From Prevotella sp. UBA1104 (GTDB taxonomy: Bacteria; Bacteroidota; Bacteroidia; Bacteroidales; Bacteroidaceae), in NCBI GenBank assembly GCA_002314055.1, contig DCBP01000096.1:1-64000 (forward strand): a stretch of DNA of 64,000 nt, written 5' to 3'. This document shows, piece after piece, positions 53,263 to 61,244 of the stretch (position 1 is its first letter; every line of letters starts with the position of its first letter). The notes under the pieces are model-generated. The model ran no database searches, had not been told where the DNA came from, and saw only the letters and a list, made by a program, of their open reading frames with translations. The position numbers and the translations under genes are program-made.

Positions 53263-53337
53263 TGTGGTATGAGACCATTAACATTTGGTATGTGGTATGA
53301 GACCATTTATACTTTGGCGTTGTGGTATGAGACCATT
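53263..53337. repeat. Three direct repeats upstream of the lysis genes
   Basis: The 17-bp word TGTGGTATGAGACCATT occurs at 53263, 53291 and 53321 (steps of 28 and 30 bp, close to three helical turns). It lies between the fibre gene end and the holin start and is the main content of the 53175-53354 gap. An operator or activator array for the lysis genes is the simplest reading. Confidence 0.75.
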
Positions 53338-53354
53338 TCGCCATTTTTCGTATC

Positions 53355-54512
53355 TTAGAACTTGGAAAAGTTATAGGAAACTTCATAGTTTTGTTCATCA
53401 GTCCCTCTTGCACAAGCAATAACCTTAAACACGGCGAGGTTTGTGCGAAGGTCCGAAAAGCGGAACGCCCAGGAAAAGTCCGTTTCCTTGTAGAAACCGA
53501 CAGCAAACTTGAACGAATGATACTTGTAAAGGATATCAAAGAGTTTTTGTCCGTAAGGAATACGGATCTTGTTAATCTTTCCGTCCGGGAGTTCAACGAC
53601 CTTCACCTTAGAGAACAGGGCTTCCGGCGTTTGCATATATTGGTGTTTCGTTTCATTAGGTTGCAGTTTCTCCATGCGGAACGAAACCGTGTCGTCGCTG
53701 TTGATGATTATTTTCTTAGAGTCAAAAAACCTGTTCCATCCGCGACGTTTAGGGAGATATTCCCTTGGCAATTCCGGGTTTTCCTTGTCAGTCCACCGTC
53801 TTGAAGTACGTGTCGTGTAACGGAAGATTACCGGAATGAGCCCCGACTTGACCAACTGATAAGCCCCCTGAATATAAATCTTGTTGTCCTTGATAATCGC
53901 CTCGATATGCACGGAGGTGGTTTGACGCATGGAAGCAAACGTATTGATGTTGTTCTGGAGCGTTCGGATGGCAGACTTCAGAGAAGAGATGTCCGTTTGG
54001 AGCTGCTTAATGTCGATATCCATGAGGTTGGCACCGCGGCGCAGGGAAGTGATGGAGAGTTGGATATTGCTGATGCTCTTTTCAAGGTCGGAGAGAGATA
54101 TTTGGAGGGACGTGATGTCCTTGGAAACTGCGGAAATATCCGTTTTGCACTTGTTGAGATCCGTTACCTGCTGAGCACGCATAACCCCGGCACGTTCGGT
54201 GGTGGCTTGGCGGATGGAAATGGAATTTTGCAAGACCTGCGACCTGTTCGTTTTCAGATCAGACTTGGTGAGGGAGAGGAAGACACTGTTGCGGTCGTCC
54301 GAGCCAATGGAAATGCCGTTGAGCATTGATCCGAGATTTTGCAGCGCCGTGCGCCATGCAGCAAGGCTCGCCACGTCCGACTGTTGGGCGGTGTTGGCGA
54401 TGACGTCGGCAATGCGCTGGAGAAGCGCGCCGAGGACTTCGGGAGAAATACTTTCCTCTTGAGTTTCGTTGCGGAAAGAGGAGATTAGATTAGTGAGAGA
54501 AGAGATGTCCAT
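53355..54512 (-). CDS. Tail fibre or appendage-like protein
   Basis: The 385-residue protein has an N-terminal helical part, then SIRQATTERAGVMRAQQVTDLN (near 99-120), which resembles the repeat found in many tail fibres (ATTxxAGVMxAxxxxxL), a heptad-rich trimer-like coiled coil (about 120-190) and a C-terminal globular part of about 190 residues with many aromatic and Lys residues. Such proteins bind the host surface. It stands between head-tail genes and the lysis cassette. Confidence 0.75.
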   Translation of the reverse strand: MDISSLTNLISSFRNETQEESISPEVLGALLQRIADVIANTAQQSDVASLAAWRTALQNLGSMLNGISIGSDDRNSVFLSLTKSDLKTNRSQVLQNSISIRQATTERAGVMRAQQVTDLNKCKTDISAVSKDITSLQISLSDLEKSISNIQLSITSLRRGANLMDIDIKQLQTDISSLKSAIRTLQNNINTFASMRQTTSVHIEAIIKDNKIYIQGAYQLVKSGLIPVIFRYTTRTSRRWTDKENPELPREYLPKRRGWNRFFDSKKIIINSDDTVSFRMEKLQPNETKHQYMQTPEALFSKVKVVELPDGKINKIRIPYGQKLFDILYKYHSFKFAVGFYKETDFSWAFRFSDLRTNLAVFKVIACARGTDEQNYEVSYNFSKF

Positions 54513-54693
54513 GATTTTTTATTGCAAATATAATTTGGTGGAATTGATGAAGAAAAGACGAAATTGAATTTAGAATTTAGAGTGTAGAATGTAGAATTGT
54601 GGCTTCGCCATTGAGAATTGGAGAATTATTGAATCTTTGTGTAACTGAAAAATTGAAAAATGATAGAACTGCGAGAACTGGAATTTCCTACAA

Positions 54694-55125
54694 TCAGTGA
54701 TTGTAGCGGAGGTGCTTGTCGTCCAGGGCTTGGGCGACGATACCGACAAACTCGTTGGCGATGTTTTCGGAGAGGAAATCACGGAGGTTCATTACAGAGG
54801 CGTAGTATTTGCGAGAGAACCATGGTTTCTTTTTGCGCTTGCGGTCGCGGCCGATGTCGCCATTATTACCTCTTGGAACCTCTTTTCCGGTGCCATAGTT
54901 CTGCCAAAGGCCGTATTCAAGAAATGTTTGACTAAGTCCAATTTCGATGAATCTGCCATCGGCTCTTACGGGGAGGGACTTGGGACTGTTGAGCAACCTC
55001 CCGGTGTCGATGACACCGAGGAGAGTGATTTGCTCCTTCCATATCTTCAGCATCGTGTCGTTGAAGGCAAGAACGAATTTCTCGCGCTCCTGCTGGGTTT
55101 GGTCATTGCCATTCTGTGGGGTCAT
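54694..55125 (-). CDS. Phage head-tail joining or tail completion-like protein
   Basis: A 143-residue protein with a helical N-terminus and the phrase EYGLWQNYGTGKEVPRGNNG, similar in form to HK97 gp10-type proteins (minor tail or joining proteins), which have an aromatic-Gly-Thr-Gly loop in that place. It overlaps the preceding gene end by 23 nt. The gap 54513-54693 holds short AGAATTTAGAAT-like low-complexity sequence and no gene. Confidence 0.65.
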   Translation of the reverse strand: MTPQNGNDQTQQEREKFVLAFNDTMLKIWKEQITLLGVIDTGRLLNSPKSLPVRADGRFIEIGLSQTFLEYGLWQNYGTGKEVPRGNNGDIGRDRKRKKKPWFSRKYYASVMNLRDFLSENIANEFVGIVAQALDDKHLRYNH

Positions 55126-55636
55126 AACGAAGGTCGGTAAAGGTGTCTACTGCAATTTGAAAGAAAGCGCATGCGCAGCCGGAGAAGAAATACTGGTCTA
55201 TTTCTTGGAAACTGATACGTGGATCGAGGTAGATGCTGTTTTGTTCTAACCTTGTTTTCTCCAAAATCAACTTGCTCATGAACTGACGGAACAACTCGCG
55301 CATGGAGTCCATACACGCTTGTCGGGCGGTCATGTCGCCGAGAGCGTGACGCATGGCGAGGAAGACAGTCTTCACTCGCCTTGTGTGGGGACTGTTGTTC
55401 ACTTCGATGTAGCCTTGACTGATGTCCGACACGGCGACGATGGCGGTGGCGGATTGGAGCTGGTTGAGAGCTTCCTCGAAGCCGTCAAGACCGCTGACCT
55501 TGGCGAAGACAAATTCTTTGGTTTGGGCGAATTTGTTGGTGGATGTGAGGGTTTGGAAGAAGACGGCGGCATTCCAGGCCCCACCCCCGAACCCCTCCCC
55601 GTGGGAGAGGGGAGTAATATGCTTTTGTTGCGTCAT
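55103..55636 (-). CDS. Phage structural-region protein with inserted repeat at its N-terminus
   Basis: A 177-residue protein of unknown function in the head-tail block. The first 22 residues (MTQQKHITPLSHGEGFGGGA) are made by the GC-rich palindromic repeat; the credible protein begins around AAVFFQTLTSTNKFAQTKEF. The remainder (VSGLDGFEEALNQLQSATAIVAVSDISQGYIEV, RVKTVFLAMRHALGDM) has alternating strands and helices, like a tail-terminator or joining fold. The repeat either lengthened the protein or moved its start. Confidence 0.65.
   Translation of the reverse strand: MTQQKHITPLSHGEGFGGGAWNAAVFFQTLTSTNKFAQTKEFVFAKVSGLDGFEEALNQLQSATAIVAVSDISQGYIEVNNSPHTRRVKTVFLAMRHALGDMTARQACMDSMRELFRQFMSKLILEKTRLEQNSIYLDPRISFQEIDQYFFSGCACAFFQIAVDTFTDLRYDPTEWQ
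55578..55624. repeat. GC-rich palindromic repeat, copy 2
   Basis: A 47-bp copy of the repeat at 52402 in the same orientation: GCCCCACCCCC start, CCCCTC/GAGGGG stem extended by CCC/GGG with a bulged A, and ATATGCTT end. It is read in another frame than copy 1, as HITPLSHGEGFGGGA. Confidence 0.85.
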
Positions 55637-55642
55637 AGTGGA

Positions 55643-55702
55643 AAGATTGAAAAATTGAAAAAATGAAAGATTGAAAAATTGAGAGATTGAAAGATTGAAA
55701 AA
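55643..55702. repeat. GATTGAAAAATT low-complexity tandem
   Basis: Imperfect repeats of GATTGAAA and AATTGAAAAA run for about 60 nt between two phage genes. The rest of the 55637-55791 gap has GGGAGAACTG-type imperfect repeats. No gene is evident. Confidence 0.6.
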
Positions 55703-55791
55703 AGATGAGAGAACTGGGAGTAATGGGAGAACTGATGTTCTGCTTAGGACAGATGGGACTAATAGGACAAATACACTTTTGAAGTATTATG

Positions 55792-56535
55792 CTATTTGGT
55801 GCTACGCTTGAAGTCCTCGACCTCCTTGGCTTTTGCATCTAACTCCGTCAGGGCTCGCCACGTGTCCATGGCGAGGACTGCGCTCTCTTTGGTGATGTCG
55901 CCACCAGTGAGGGCGCGAATCTGGGCGTTCATGGCGTTCTTGACTTCCTCGGCGGTGTTGGGGAAATTGCCGAGGAGGTTTGAAGGCACGATTGGGGATG
56001 CTGTAAAGAAGTGGTGGAACTGACGGGCGAAGTACTGCTTCAGCGCGGCAATCCAGTAGAATATGCCGAAGAGATGGGCGGTGGTGAGTTTACGCTGCTT
56101 GATTTTTGGGTAGAGCAAAGGGGCGGCATCTTTTAGGATGTTGATGTTTTTGGTGTGGAGAAAGCCTTGGTAATAATTATCCACTGCGATGAAAGTGGAG
56201 AACGGGATTTGCTGAAAATCGGCAGCGATGCCTTGCGCCTTGCCGATTTTCGTGATGCGTGTGGGGAATGGAGGAAATGACCTTAGAAAATCCAGAGTTG
56301 CGGTGGCGGACTGGATTTGACGTGTTGAGAGCCATGCTTCATTTTTGCCGTGCTTGATGAGGGTGTTTCCCTTGAAACGGCAACACACAGAGAGGTTTGC
56401 CCATTTGAGAAGGCAAATAGTTTGGATTTCTTCCATTGGGTAGTCCTTGGAAAGGAGGTGGAAGAAATATTGGAGTTGGCGGTCAGAGAGGGACTGCCAA
56501 TCAGTGGGGAGAGATATATTGAAAAATGCTTCCAT
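55792..56535 (-). CDS. Phage structural-region protein (tail assembly chaperone-like position)
   Basis: Start at 56535 (MEAFFNISLPTDWQSLSDRQ). The 247-residue protein is helical, with LQYFFHLLSKDYPMEEIQTICLLKWANL and a C-terminal charged helix. No motif is recognised; its position between head-tail and tail genes suggests assembly of the tail. The promoter -7 box (minus 56540-56547) ends four bases before the ATG, which predicts a leaderless message. A perfect inverted repeat surrounds this box. Confidence 0.65.
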   Translation of the reverse strand: MEAFFNISLPTDWQSLSDRQLQYFFHLLSKDYPMEEIQTICLLKWANLSVCCRFKGNTLIKHGKNEAWLSTRQIQSATATLDFLRSFPPFPTRITKIGKAQGIAADFQQIPFSTFIAVDNYYQGFLHTKNINILKDAAPLLYPKIKQRKLTTAHLFGIFYWIAALKQYFARQFHHFFTASPIVPSNLLGNFPNTAEEVKNAMNAQIRALTGGDITKESAVLAMDTWRALTELDAKAKEVEDFKRSTK

Positions 56536-56556
56536 ACGGCAAAGGTATGGAAGCAT
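56526..56556 (-). promoter_or_regulatory. -7 box inside a perfect 12-bp inverted repeat
   Basis: ATGCTTCCATAC at 56526-56537 is the exact complement of 56545-56556. The seven-base centre plus the first bases of the right arm form the minus-strand -7 box TACCTTTG (56540-56547), and the start codon at 56535-56533 is inside the left arm. A repressor dimer bound here would block the promoter. Confidence 0.7.
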
Positions 56557-56579
56557 TGGTATGGAGGAAAAGACAAAAG

Positions 56580-56993
56580 TTATTTTAAAGTGTATTCTGT
56601 TGAAAGTCCGTTATTATTATCTGCTGTCTTCTCACTTTTTATACCGAATGGTGAATTGTTACAGCTAACATATATTCTAACGAAGTTTGTACTTTCTTTG
56701 CTTGATTGAGCAGTTGGAGTTGCGGATAATCTTACTGTTTGACCTTTTTTGAAAGGTCCATATGTACCTTCCCATGTTGATGATGTTGTAGATGTGCTTT
56801 CTTGTCCCTTTTCTGTTGTGTATGAAATAACTTGTTTAAAACGGCTTGGTACAAACATTTTTACTTCATACTTTACATAGTAAACATCATTTGCTTGTGT
56901 TGTATCATCAGGAATAACAGGATCATTAGACCCGTCTTTTGAACAAGAAACAATCAAAAGAAGTAAAGTGAAAAATATAAATATTTTTTTCAT
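56580..56993 (-). CDS. Small lipoprotein, probable moron gene
   Basis: A 137-residue lipoprotein (MKKIFIFFTLLLLIVSCSKD, Cys 17) with a beta-rich mature part (VYYVKYEVKMFVPSRFKQVISYTT, TWEGTYGPFKKGQTVRLSA). It sits within the structural gene block but is far richer in A+T than its neighbours and has its own -7 box. This is the picture of a lysogenic conversion (moron) gene, perhaps changing the host surface or excluding other phages; the function is not visible in the sequence. Confidence 0.75.
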   Translation of the reverse strand: MKKIFIFFTLLLLIVSCSKDGSNDPVIPDDTTQANDVYYVKYEVKMFVPSRFKQVISYTTEKGQESTSTTSSTWEGTYGPFKKGQTVRLSATPTAQSSKESTNFVRIYVSCNNSPFGIKSEKTADNNNGLSTEYTLK

Positions 56994-57018
56994 ATCTTGA
57001 TTATTAATTTATTTATGC

Positions 57019-57026
57019 TGCAAAAT
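57019..57026 (-). promoter_or_regulatory. -7 box for the lipoprotein moron
   Basis: The minus strand reads TAATTTTG, 25 nt before the lipoprotein ATG. A separate promoter inside the late block supports expression from the prophage state. Confidence 0.6.
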
Positions 57027-57037
57027 TATAAAATATT

Positions 57038-57892
57038 TTAGAAGAAATATCCACTAGACTCTTTTTTATTTTTATATCCGTAGTCTTTAAAGAGATTGAA
57101 GGTGTCAGAGTTCTTCCATTCTAGGAAGACGTAGCTCTTGGAAGTACGTATGAAATTGACGGCATCGATGATGGACGGTGTTGGGAATTCGCCCGTTCTC
57201 AGGATTGAGAACTCAATCGAACGAATCCGGTTGCTTAATTTCAGATAGGCATTTGAATCAGGAGATTTAGAAAAGTCGTTCCTTATGATACATTTCCGAA
57301 GGGTTTCCATTAAACTTTCAGAAAAATAATCACGTGCGAGTTTATCCTCGATGATGATAAGCTGGTTTCGGATATCGGTGTATTTCAGCCAAATATGGTC
57401 GTTAAAACCGAGGTTCTGAACGATGTCGAGAGTCGGGAACATCGTCTTGGCGAAGAAGTTGTAAGGTTTCGAGTTGAGCCAGTGGTGAGCTTCGAGAAGC
57501 ATCGGTTGGATAGTTTGCAGGGCGTCATCACGGGTTTTCTCCAAGGATGATAAAAGTCGTTCGATGCGCTCCTTGGAAGCCGGGGCGATGTTTTGGTTGC
57601 TGACGATGCCGAAGCCGTTGGGGGTGAGGATGAGATCCAACTGGGGGATGGCATGGAGCATGGCTTCTGATGCTACGATGATGCGGCAGAAGTGGAGAAG
57701 CGGTGTGATGTCGGAGTAAGTTTTGATTCGCGACATAGTGTCGGTGGAGACAAACGTGTCAGTAAGCCACGTTTCCGCATGGAGAAGGTGGTACTGGATT
57801 TTGTCGTAAAGGGACGTTTCCCCGGCAACCGCTTTGAGGGTGTTGGGGATGTACTTTAATAAGGTGGTGTTGTCGGGGATTAAAGCTGACAT
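57038..57892 (-). CDS. Phage head-region protein (DUF6712-like)
   Basis: A 284-residue mostly helical protein next to the portal gene. It begins MSALIPDNTTLLKYIPNTLK and shows no signal, membrane segment or catalytic motif. I recall a similar family, DUF6712, from Bacteroidales phages beside portal and capsid genes; that match is from memory. Roles such as head completion or scaffold are possible. The last third differs in style and is richer in A+T, joining the AT-rich moron region. Confidence 0.55.
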   Translation of the reverse strand: MSALIPDNTTLLKYIPNTLKAVAGETSLYDKIQYHLLHAETWLTDTFVSTDTMSRIKTYSDITPLLHFCRIIVASEAMLHAIPQLDLILTPNGFGIVSNQNIAPASKERIERLLSSLEKTRDDALQTIQPMLLEAHHWLNSKPYNFFAKTMFPTLDIVQNLGFNDHIWLKYTDIRNQLIIIEDKLARDYFSESLMETLRKCIIRNDFSKSPDSNAYLKLSNRIRSIEFSILRTGEFPTPSIIDAVNFIRTSKSYVFLEWKNSDTFNLFKDYGYKNKKESSGYFF

Positions 57893-57934
57893 GATTACTA
57901 ATTTTTTTTGTGAGTACTGGGAGAGCTGGGAGAA

Positions 57935-59326
57935 CTAATCATTTTTGTTGTCGGGGGGAGTGTTCTGTTTTTCGGTGCTTACCTGCTTGGCATCCTTGTT
58001 CTCGTCAAGAGTGGTAAGCTGGATGAAAGGGCAGTCGGGCTTGACCGCTGACCAGTTGTTGAAACGGATGATAAGGCGATGGACGTTGAAAAGTAGGTCA
58101 TGATACGGTTTTTGCAGAGCCTGTGCGATGGTGTAAAGCTCACGCTTGTCAGAGCCGGAGTTGTTTGTCTGAGTTTTGCCGGGGACAGAGCCGACGAGGT
58201 TGGAGTGGACACGCATTGTGAAACACATCATGTTCACCGCCTCGATGATGTCCGTCGCCCAGTCGCCGCCCTCCTTGTCAGTCTCGATTTTGTTGATGAC
58301 GACATCGTGCTGCTCCTCACCGTTCGGTGATACGTAGAACGTGGAGAAGAGGACCTTTCCACTGTTCTCCATACCCGTGAGAAAGTTGATGATGTTATCC
58401 TTCTCCTTGTTTACGCGTTCCTGCTGCTTCACTTTATCCGTGATACCCTCGACTTTGAAGATGTTGTTCCAGAAGCTGTTGGCAATCTCGATGTGGTATT
58501 TTATTGGGGCGGAGTTCTTGAGTTTCGCTTCCTTGGCGATGCCGATGAGCTGCTTGATGTTGTACCACTTGCCCTTGAAAAGAGCGGCATAGTAAGGGAT
58601 TGGGTAATAGGTGTTGTCGGGCGTGGGAACACGACTCAAAACCGCAAACTTGCGGTTTGAGAATGAAGAATTAAGAGTGAAGAATGAAGAATTCTGATTA
58701 GCGTTGTTCTTTGTTTTTCCTTTGTTTAACCGCTGCTGCAAATCCGAGAGAGGGGATTGAGGATTCAATAACTCGATGCGCTCGATGTCTTCTGGGGAAG
58801 GAGTATTGCGCCAGTTGGCATAGAGGATGTAAGGGATTATGCCGTTCTTGTCAGCCGGGGCGAAGCGGACGTAACAGGCTTGCTTGCGTGCGATGCGGAC
58901 GATGCGTGAGCCGTCCTCGTTGAGGATGATGACGCTTACGGCGAAACCGAAGTGTTTGAAGTCTTGGCAGACGCCGAGGAAATAACTCGCGATGTCATTA
59001 TCAGCGGTGAAGTCCTCAACTTCCTTCTGTACTTGTGCGGTGGCGGAGCTTGTGTCGTAGACTAAGCCGCTGCCGTAGCAGACTTCGGCATTGAACATCT
59101 GGCATGTGGCGAGAGTTTCATCGGACTCGATAAGGTCGATGATGTTATACGGCATCTGGTTGTCGGCGCCCCATGGGATGTATTGCATCTTTTCAGTGAT
59201 GAACACTGGGGCGATGTTGTGCTCCTCCTTGAAGACTTCACTTGTCTTGGGGGTGAAGGCGGCTGCCTTGTTGGTGCCGGGAATCTGGGCAACGGATGTT
59301 GGGGGGATGAAAGAAAAATCGCTCAT
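57935..59326 (-). CDS. Phage portal-like protein
   Basis: The 463-residue protein starts at 59326 (MSDFSFIPPTSVAQIPGTNK); seven codons upstream are within the promoter. The layout resembles portal proteins: YIPWGADNQMPYNIIDLIESDETLATCQMFNAEVCYGSGL near the N-terminus, a central wing domain, a stem helix region and the C-terminal TNNSGSDKRELYTIAQALQKPYHDLLFNVHRLIIRFNNW. Portals form the DNA gate of the capsid. A repeat-derived insertion (about residues 220-238) breaks the central domain in frame. It is the first recognisable gene of the late block, with no terminase upstream. Confidence 0.7.
   Translation of the reverse strand: MSDFSFIPPTSVAQIPGTNKAAAFTPKTSEVFKEEHNIAPVFITEKMQYIPWGADNQMPYNIIDLIESDETLATCQMFNAEVCYGSGLVYDTSSATAQVQKEVEDFTADNDIASYFLGVCQDFKHFGFAVSVIILNEDGSRIVRIARKQACYVRFAPADKNGIIPYILYANWRNTPSPEDIERIELLNPQSPLSDLQQRLNKGKTKNNANQNSSFFTLNSSFSNRKFAVLSRVPTPDNTYYPIPYYAALFKGKWYNIKQLIGIAKEAKLKNSAPIKYHIEIANSFWNNIFKVEGITDKVKQQERVNKEKDNIINFLTGMENSGKVLFSTFYVSPNGEEQHDVVINKIETDKEGGDWATDIIEAVNMMCFTMRVHSNLVGSVPGKTQTNNSGSDKRELYTIAQALQKPYHDLLFNVHRLIIRFNNWSAVKPDCPFIQLTTLDENKDAKQVSTEKQNTPPDNKND
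58639..58696. repeat. Repeat-derived insertion inside the portal-like gene
   Basis: A 9-bp hairpin (58639-58647 with 58650-58658) is followed by GAATGAAGAATTAAGAGTG and a second GAAGAATGAAGAATT. On the minus strand it is read in frame as SSFFTLNSSFSNRKFAV. Related AGAATTTAGAAT strings occur at 54567-54597, so this is a scattered low-complexity repeat. Confidence 0.6.
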
Positions 59327-59344
59327 ATCTTGCTTTTTTGAGGG

Positions 59345-59352
59345 CAAAGATA
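59345..59352 (-). promoter_or_regulatory. -7 box for the portal gene
   Basis: The minus strand reads TATCTTTG, 18 nt before the chosen start at 59326 and overlapping the alternative start at 59347, which it therefore argues against. Confidence 0.6.
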
Positions 59353-59383
59353 TGGGCGAAGAGATGTGGGGGAAAAGACAAGG

Positions 59384-60322
59384 TTAAAGAGGATTACATC
59401 CTTGTAAAAATCCGAACTCATCAAAATAGAAAATTCCATTTTTTGTTCTGTAAACATAAATCTTTACACTTTCTCCATTTTGAATGACATTCTTTTCTTG
59501 TACAAAAGTTACATTGCCATGATTGAAATCTTTGAATTCCCGCAGATTTACTTTGTCATGTGCATATAAAACATTTAGCATTTTAAAATTATATATCCCA
59601 TTCTCGTCAAATGAATCCAAATGTTCATTTGTTAATCCTCCGGGACAGTTCGCCAGTGCATCACATTGTGCATTAACCTCATTAATTATGCTTTCCTTAT
59701 CATCTTTCCAATATTCAGTTGCGTAAGCTACCATTTTATTGAAATATTCGACATCTCTATTACGCATATCCTTCGCCCACTTTCCATAACCATCAGATGT
59801 TTCATATTTTATTAATATCCCATTCAGAAAATATAAATTGTATTTAAATTTTTCACTAACAATCATTCCGTTTTTTTGAGTTGTATCACAATCTATCTTC
59901 ATTGCATCAGCAATAAAATTTATGGTAAAATTTTTCTCTTTTATGCCTTGATCCAAACAACTTTCTATTTTATAAGCGTCAAATTCCCTGTCAAAACTAT
60001 ATTCTTTAAGAAAAGAGTTAACATCTCGTTGATACAATTCTTTTACATTGTCTTCTGTTATAATTCCAATGATGTCTGATGTAAAACTTTTAAAGAGCAC
60101 ACAGAATATATCCTGTTGCATATTTTCATCATAATTCATGTAAGTGTAAAAGAAATTTTCGCCATATCCCAATTTGGCTGCAACACCATTTATTGAAATA
60201 TCCTTCAACGAAGAATATTTCAATTGGTATTCGCTTCCCGATTTTACAAAAACATTCCAAGCATTAGCATTAATAAATGTAAGAGTAAGAAAAAAGTAAA
60301 GTATTGTATATTTCAGTTTCAT
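59384..60322 (-). CDS. Exported protein of unknown function
   Basis: A 312-residue protein with a signal peptide (about 1-21, ending NANAW) and an AT-rich gene. The mature part is full of Asp, Asn, Tyr and Phe, with no membrane helix or known motif; KNFTINFIADAMKIDCDTTQK and YVYRTKNGIFYFDEFGFLQG are typical stretches. It follows the nuclease-like gene by 31 nt and may share its message. It is cargo rather than phage structure. Confidence 0.65.
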   Translation of the reverse strand: MKLKYTILYFFLTLTFINANAWNVFVKSGSEYQLKYSSLKDISINGVAAKLGYGENFFYTYMNYDENMQQDIFCVLFKSFTSDIIGIITEDNVKELYQRDVNSFLKEYSFDREFDAYKIESCLDQGIKEKNFTINFIADAMKIDCDTTQKNGMIVSEKFKYNLYFLNGILIKYETSDGYGKWAKDMRNRDVEYFNKMVAYATEYWKDDKESIINEVNAQCDALANCPGGLTNEHLDSFDENGIYNFKMLNVLYAHDKVNLREFKDFNHGNVTFVQEKNVIQNGESVKIYVYRTKNGIFYFDEFGFLQGCNPL

Positions 60323-60353
60323 AAGTTATATTATTTTGTCGTTGTATAAATCG

Positions 60354-61223
60354 TCAGTTGTAAATGTTTATGTTTTCAATGAAAGTAACATGCAAAGCTA
60401 CGGTATCAGAAACAATGGACAATGGCATTTTACCTTCTAATACCAATAAAGACTTGGTTTTGGGATGCACTCCTTTTACACATTGTTCTGCATTTAGTAT
60501 AGCATCATACTTAATACATTGATATACACCTCGTAAAATGTCTGCATTATCAGATATTGCTGACTTGACCTCGACTGCAATCTGTGTGTCATCTTTCAGT
60601 ATGAAGTAAACATCGAGTCGGTCGCCAGACAAAAGTATATGCTCCATTTCCTTATGCTTGACATTCTTAATGCCAATACATTCGGGATGTTCGTAGATGT
60701 ATTCTTTAAGTGCCTTATGCTTGATACTTTCAGAACTATGTTTAGAGAAAGTTCCCTTTCGGATTGTGTTCTCATACGCCTTGTTGTCAGAACCATTGTA
60801 TGGTGTGAGTTCAAGTGCATTGAGAACATCTTGCCATCTGTCATAGTAGTAAGCTTCACAGTTGAGACGTTTCATTTGGTCGTTTTTCTGTTCGTCTGAG
60901 AGTGAGCTGTAATCATGGCTTACATAATCGAAACCGTTGCTCGGTAGTTTTGTCGTCTTGCTTATAACCTGGCAATTCAATGTCGGCACATCCTTAAATT
61001 CGGGACGTGCTTTCTTCAATGCTTTAAACACATCATCAATTAGCCCCAACACTTTGCCAATCTGGTCAGTTTTGTGTCCTACAGCCCTTGACAAATCTCC
61101 ATAGGTATGTGGTGATTTGCTTACAGAAGCCCAGTATACAAGAACTGGTATCATCTTGCAAGCCCACATCGCATTTTTATGCCGAGGGTCATTCAGCAGA
61201 GACAAATATTCTGGTTCTTTCAT
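60354..61223 (-). CDS. PD-(D/E)XK nuclease-like protein with N-terminal helix-turn-helix-like region
   Basis: A 289-residue protein. About residues 25-75 (VLVYWASVSKSPHTYGDLSRAVG) look like a winged-helix unit. Near 200-235 the sequence GDRLDVYFILKDDTQIAVEVKSA carries the D-x12-14-E-x-K signature of PD-(D/E)XK nucleases, followed by a helix with ILRGVYQCIKYDAIL as in restriction-type folds. It is divergent from the restriction-modification genes, so it may be a second restriction factor. The catalytic fold needs confirmation. Confidence 0.65.
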   Translation of the reverse strand: MKEPEYLSLLNDPRHKNAMWACKMIPVLVYWASVSKSPHTYGDLSRAVGHKTDQIGKVLGLIDDVFKALKKARPEFKDVPTLNCQVISKTTKLPSNGFDYVSHDYSSLSDEQKNDQMKRLNCEAYYYDRWQDVLNALELTPYNGSDNKAYENTIRKGTFSKHSSESIKHKALKEYIYEHPECIGIKNVKHKEMEHILLSGDRLDVYFILKDDTQIAVEVKSAISDNADILRGVYQCIKYDAILNAEQCVKGVHPKTKSLLVLEGKMPLSIVSDTVALHVTFIENINIYN

Positions 61224-61244
61224 GAGATACTTGTTTTATTTGGA

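Noticed and set aside
53263..53337. Possible CRISPR array
   Set aside because: Only three copies of 17 bp with spacers of 11-13 bp and no cas genes; too short for CRISPR.
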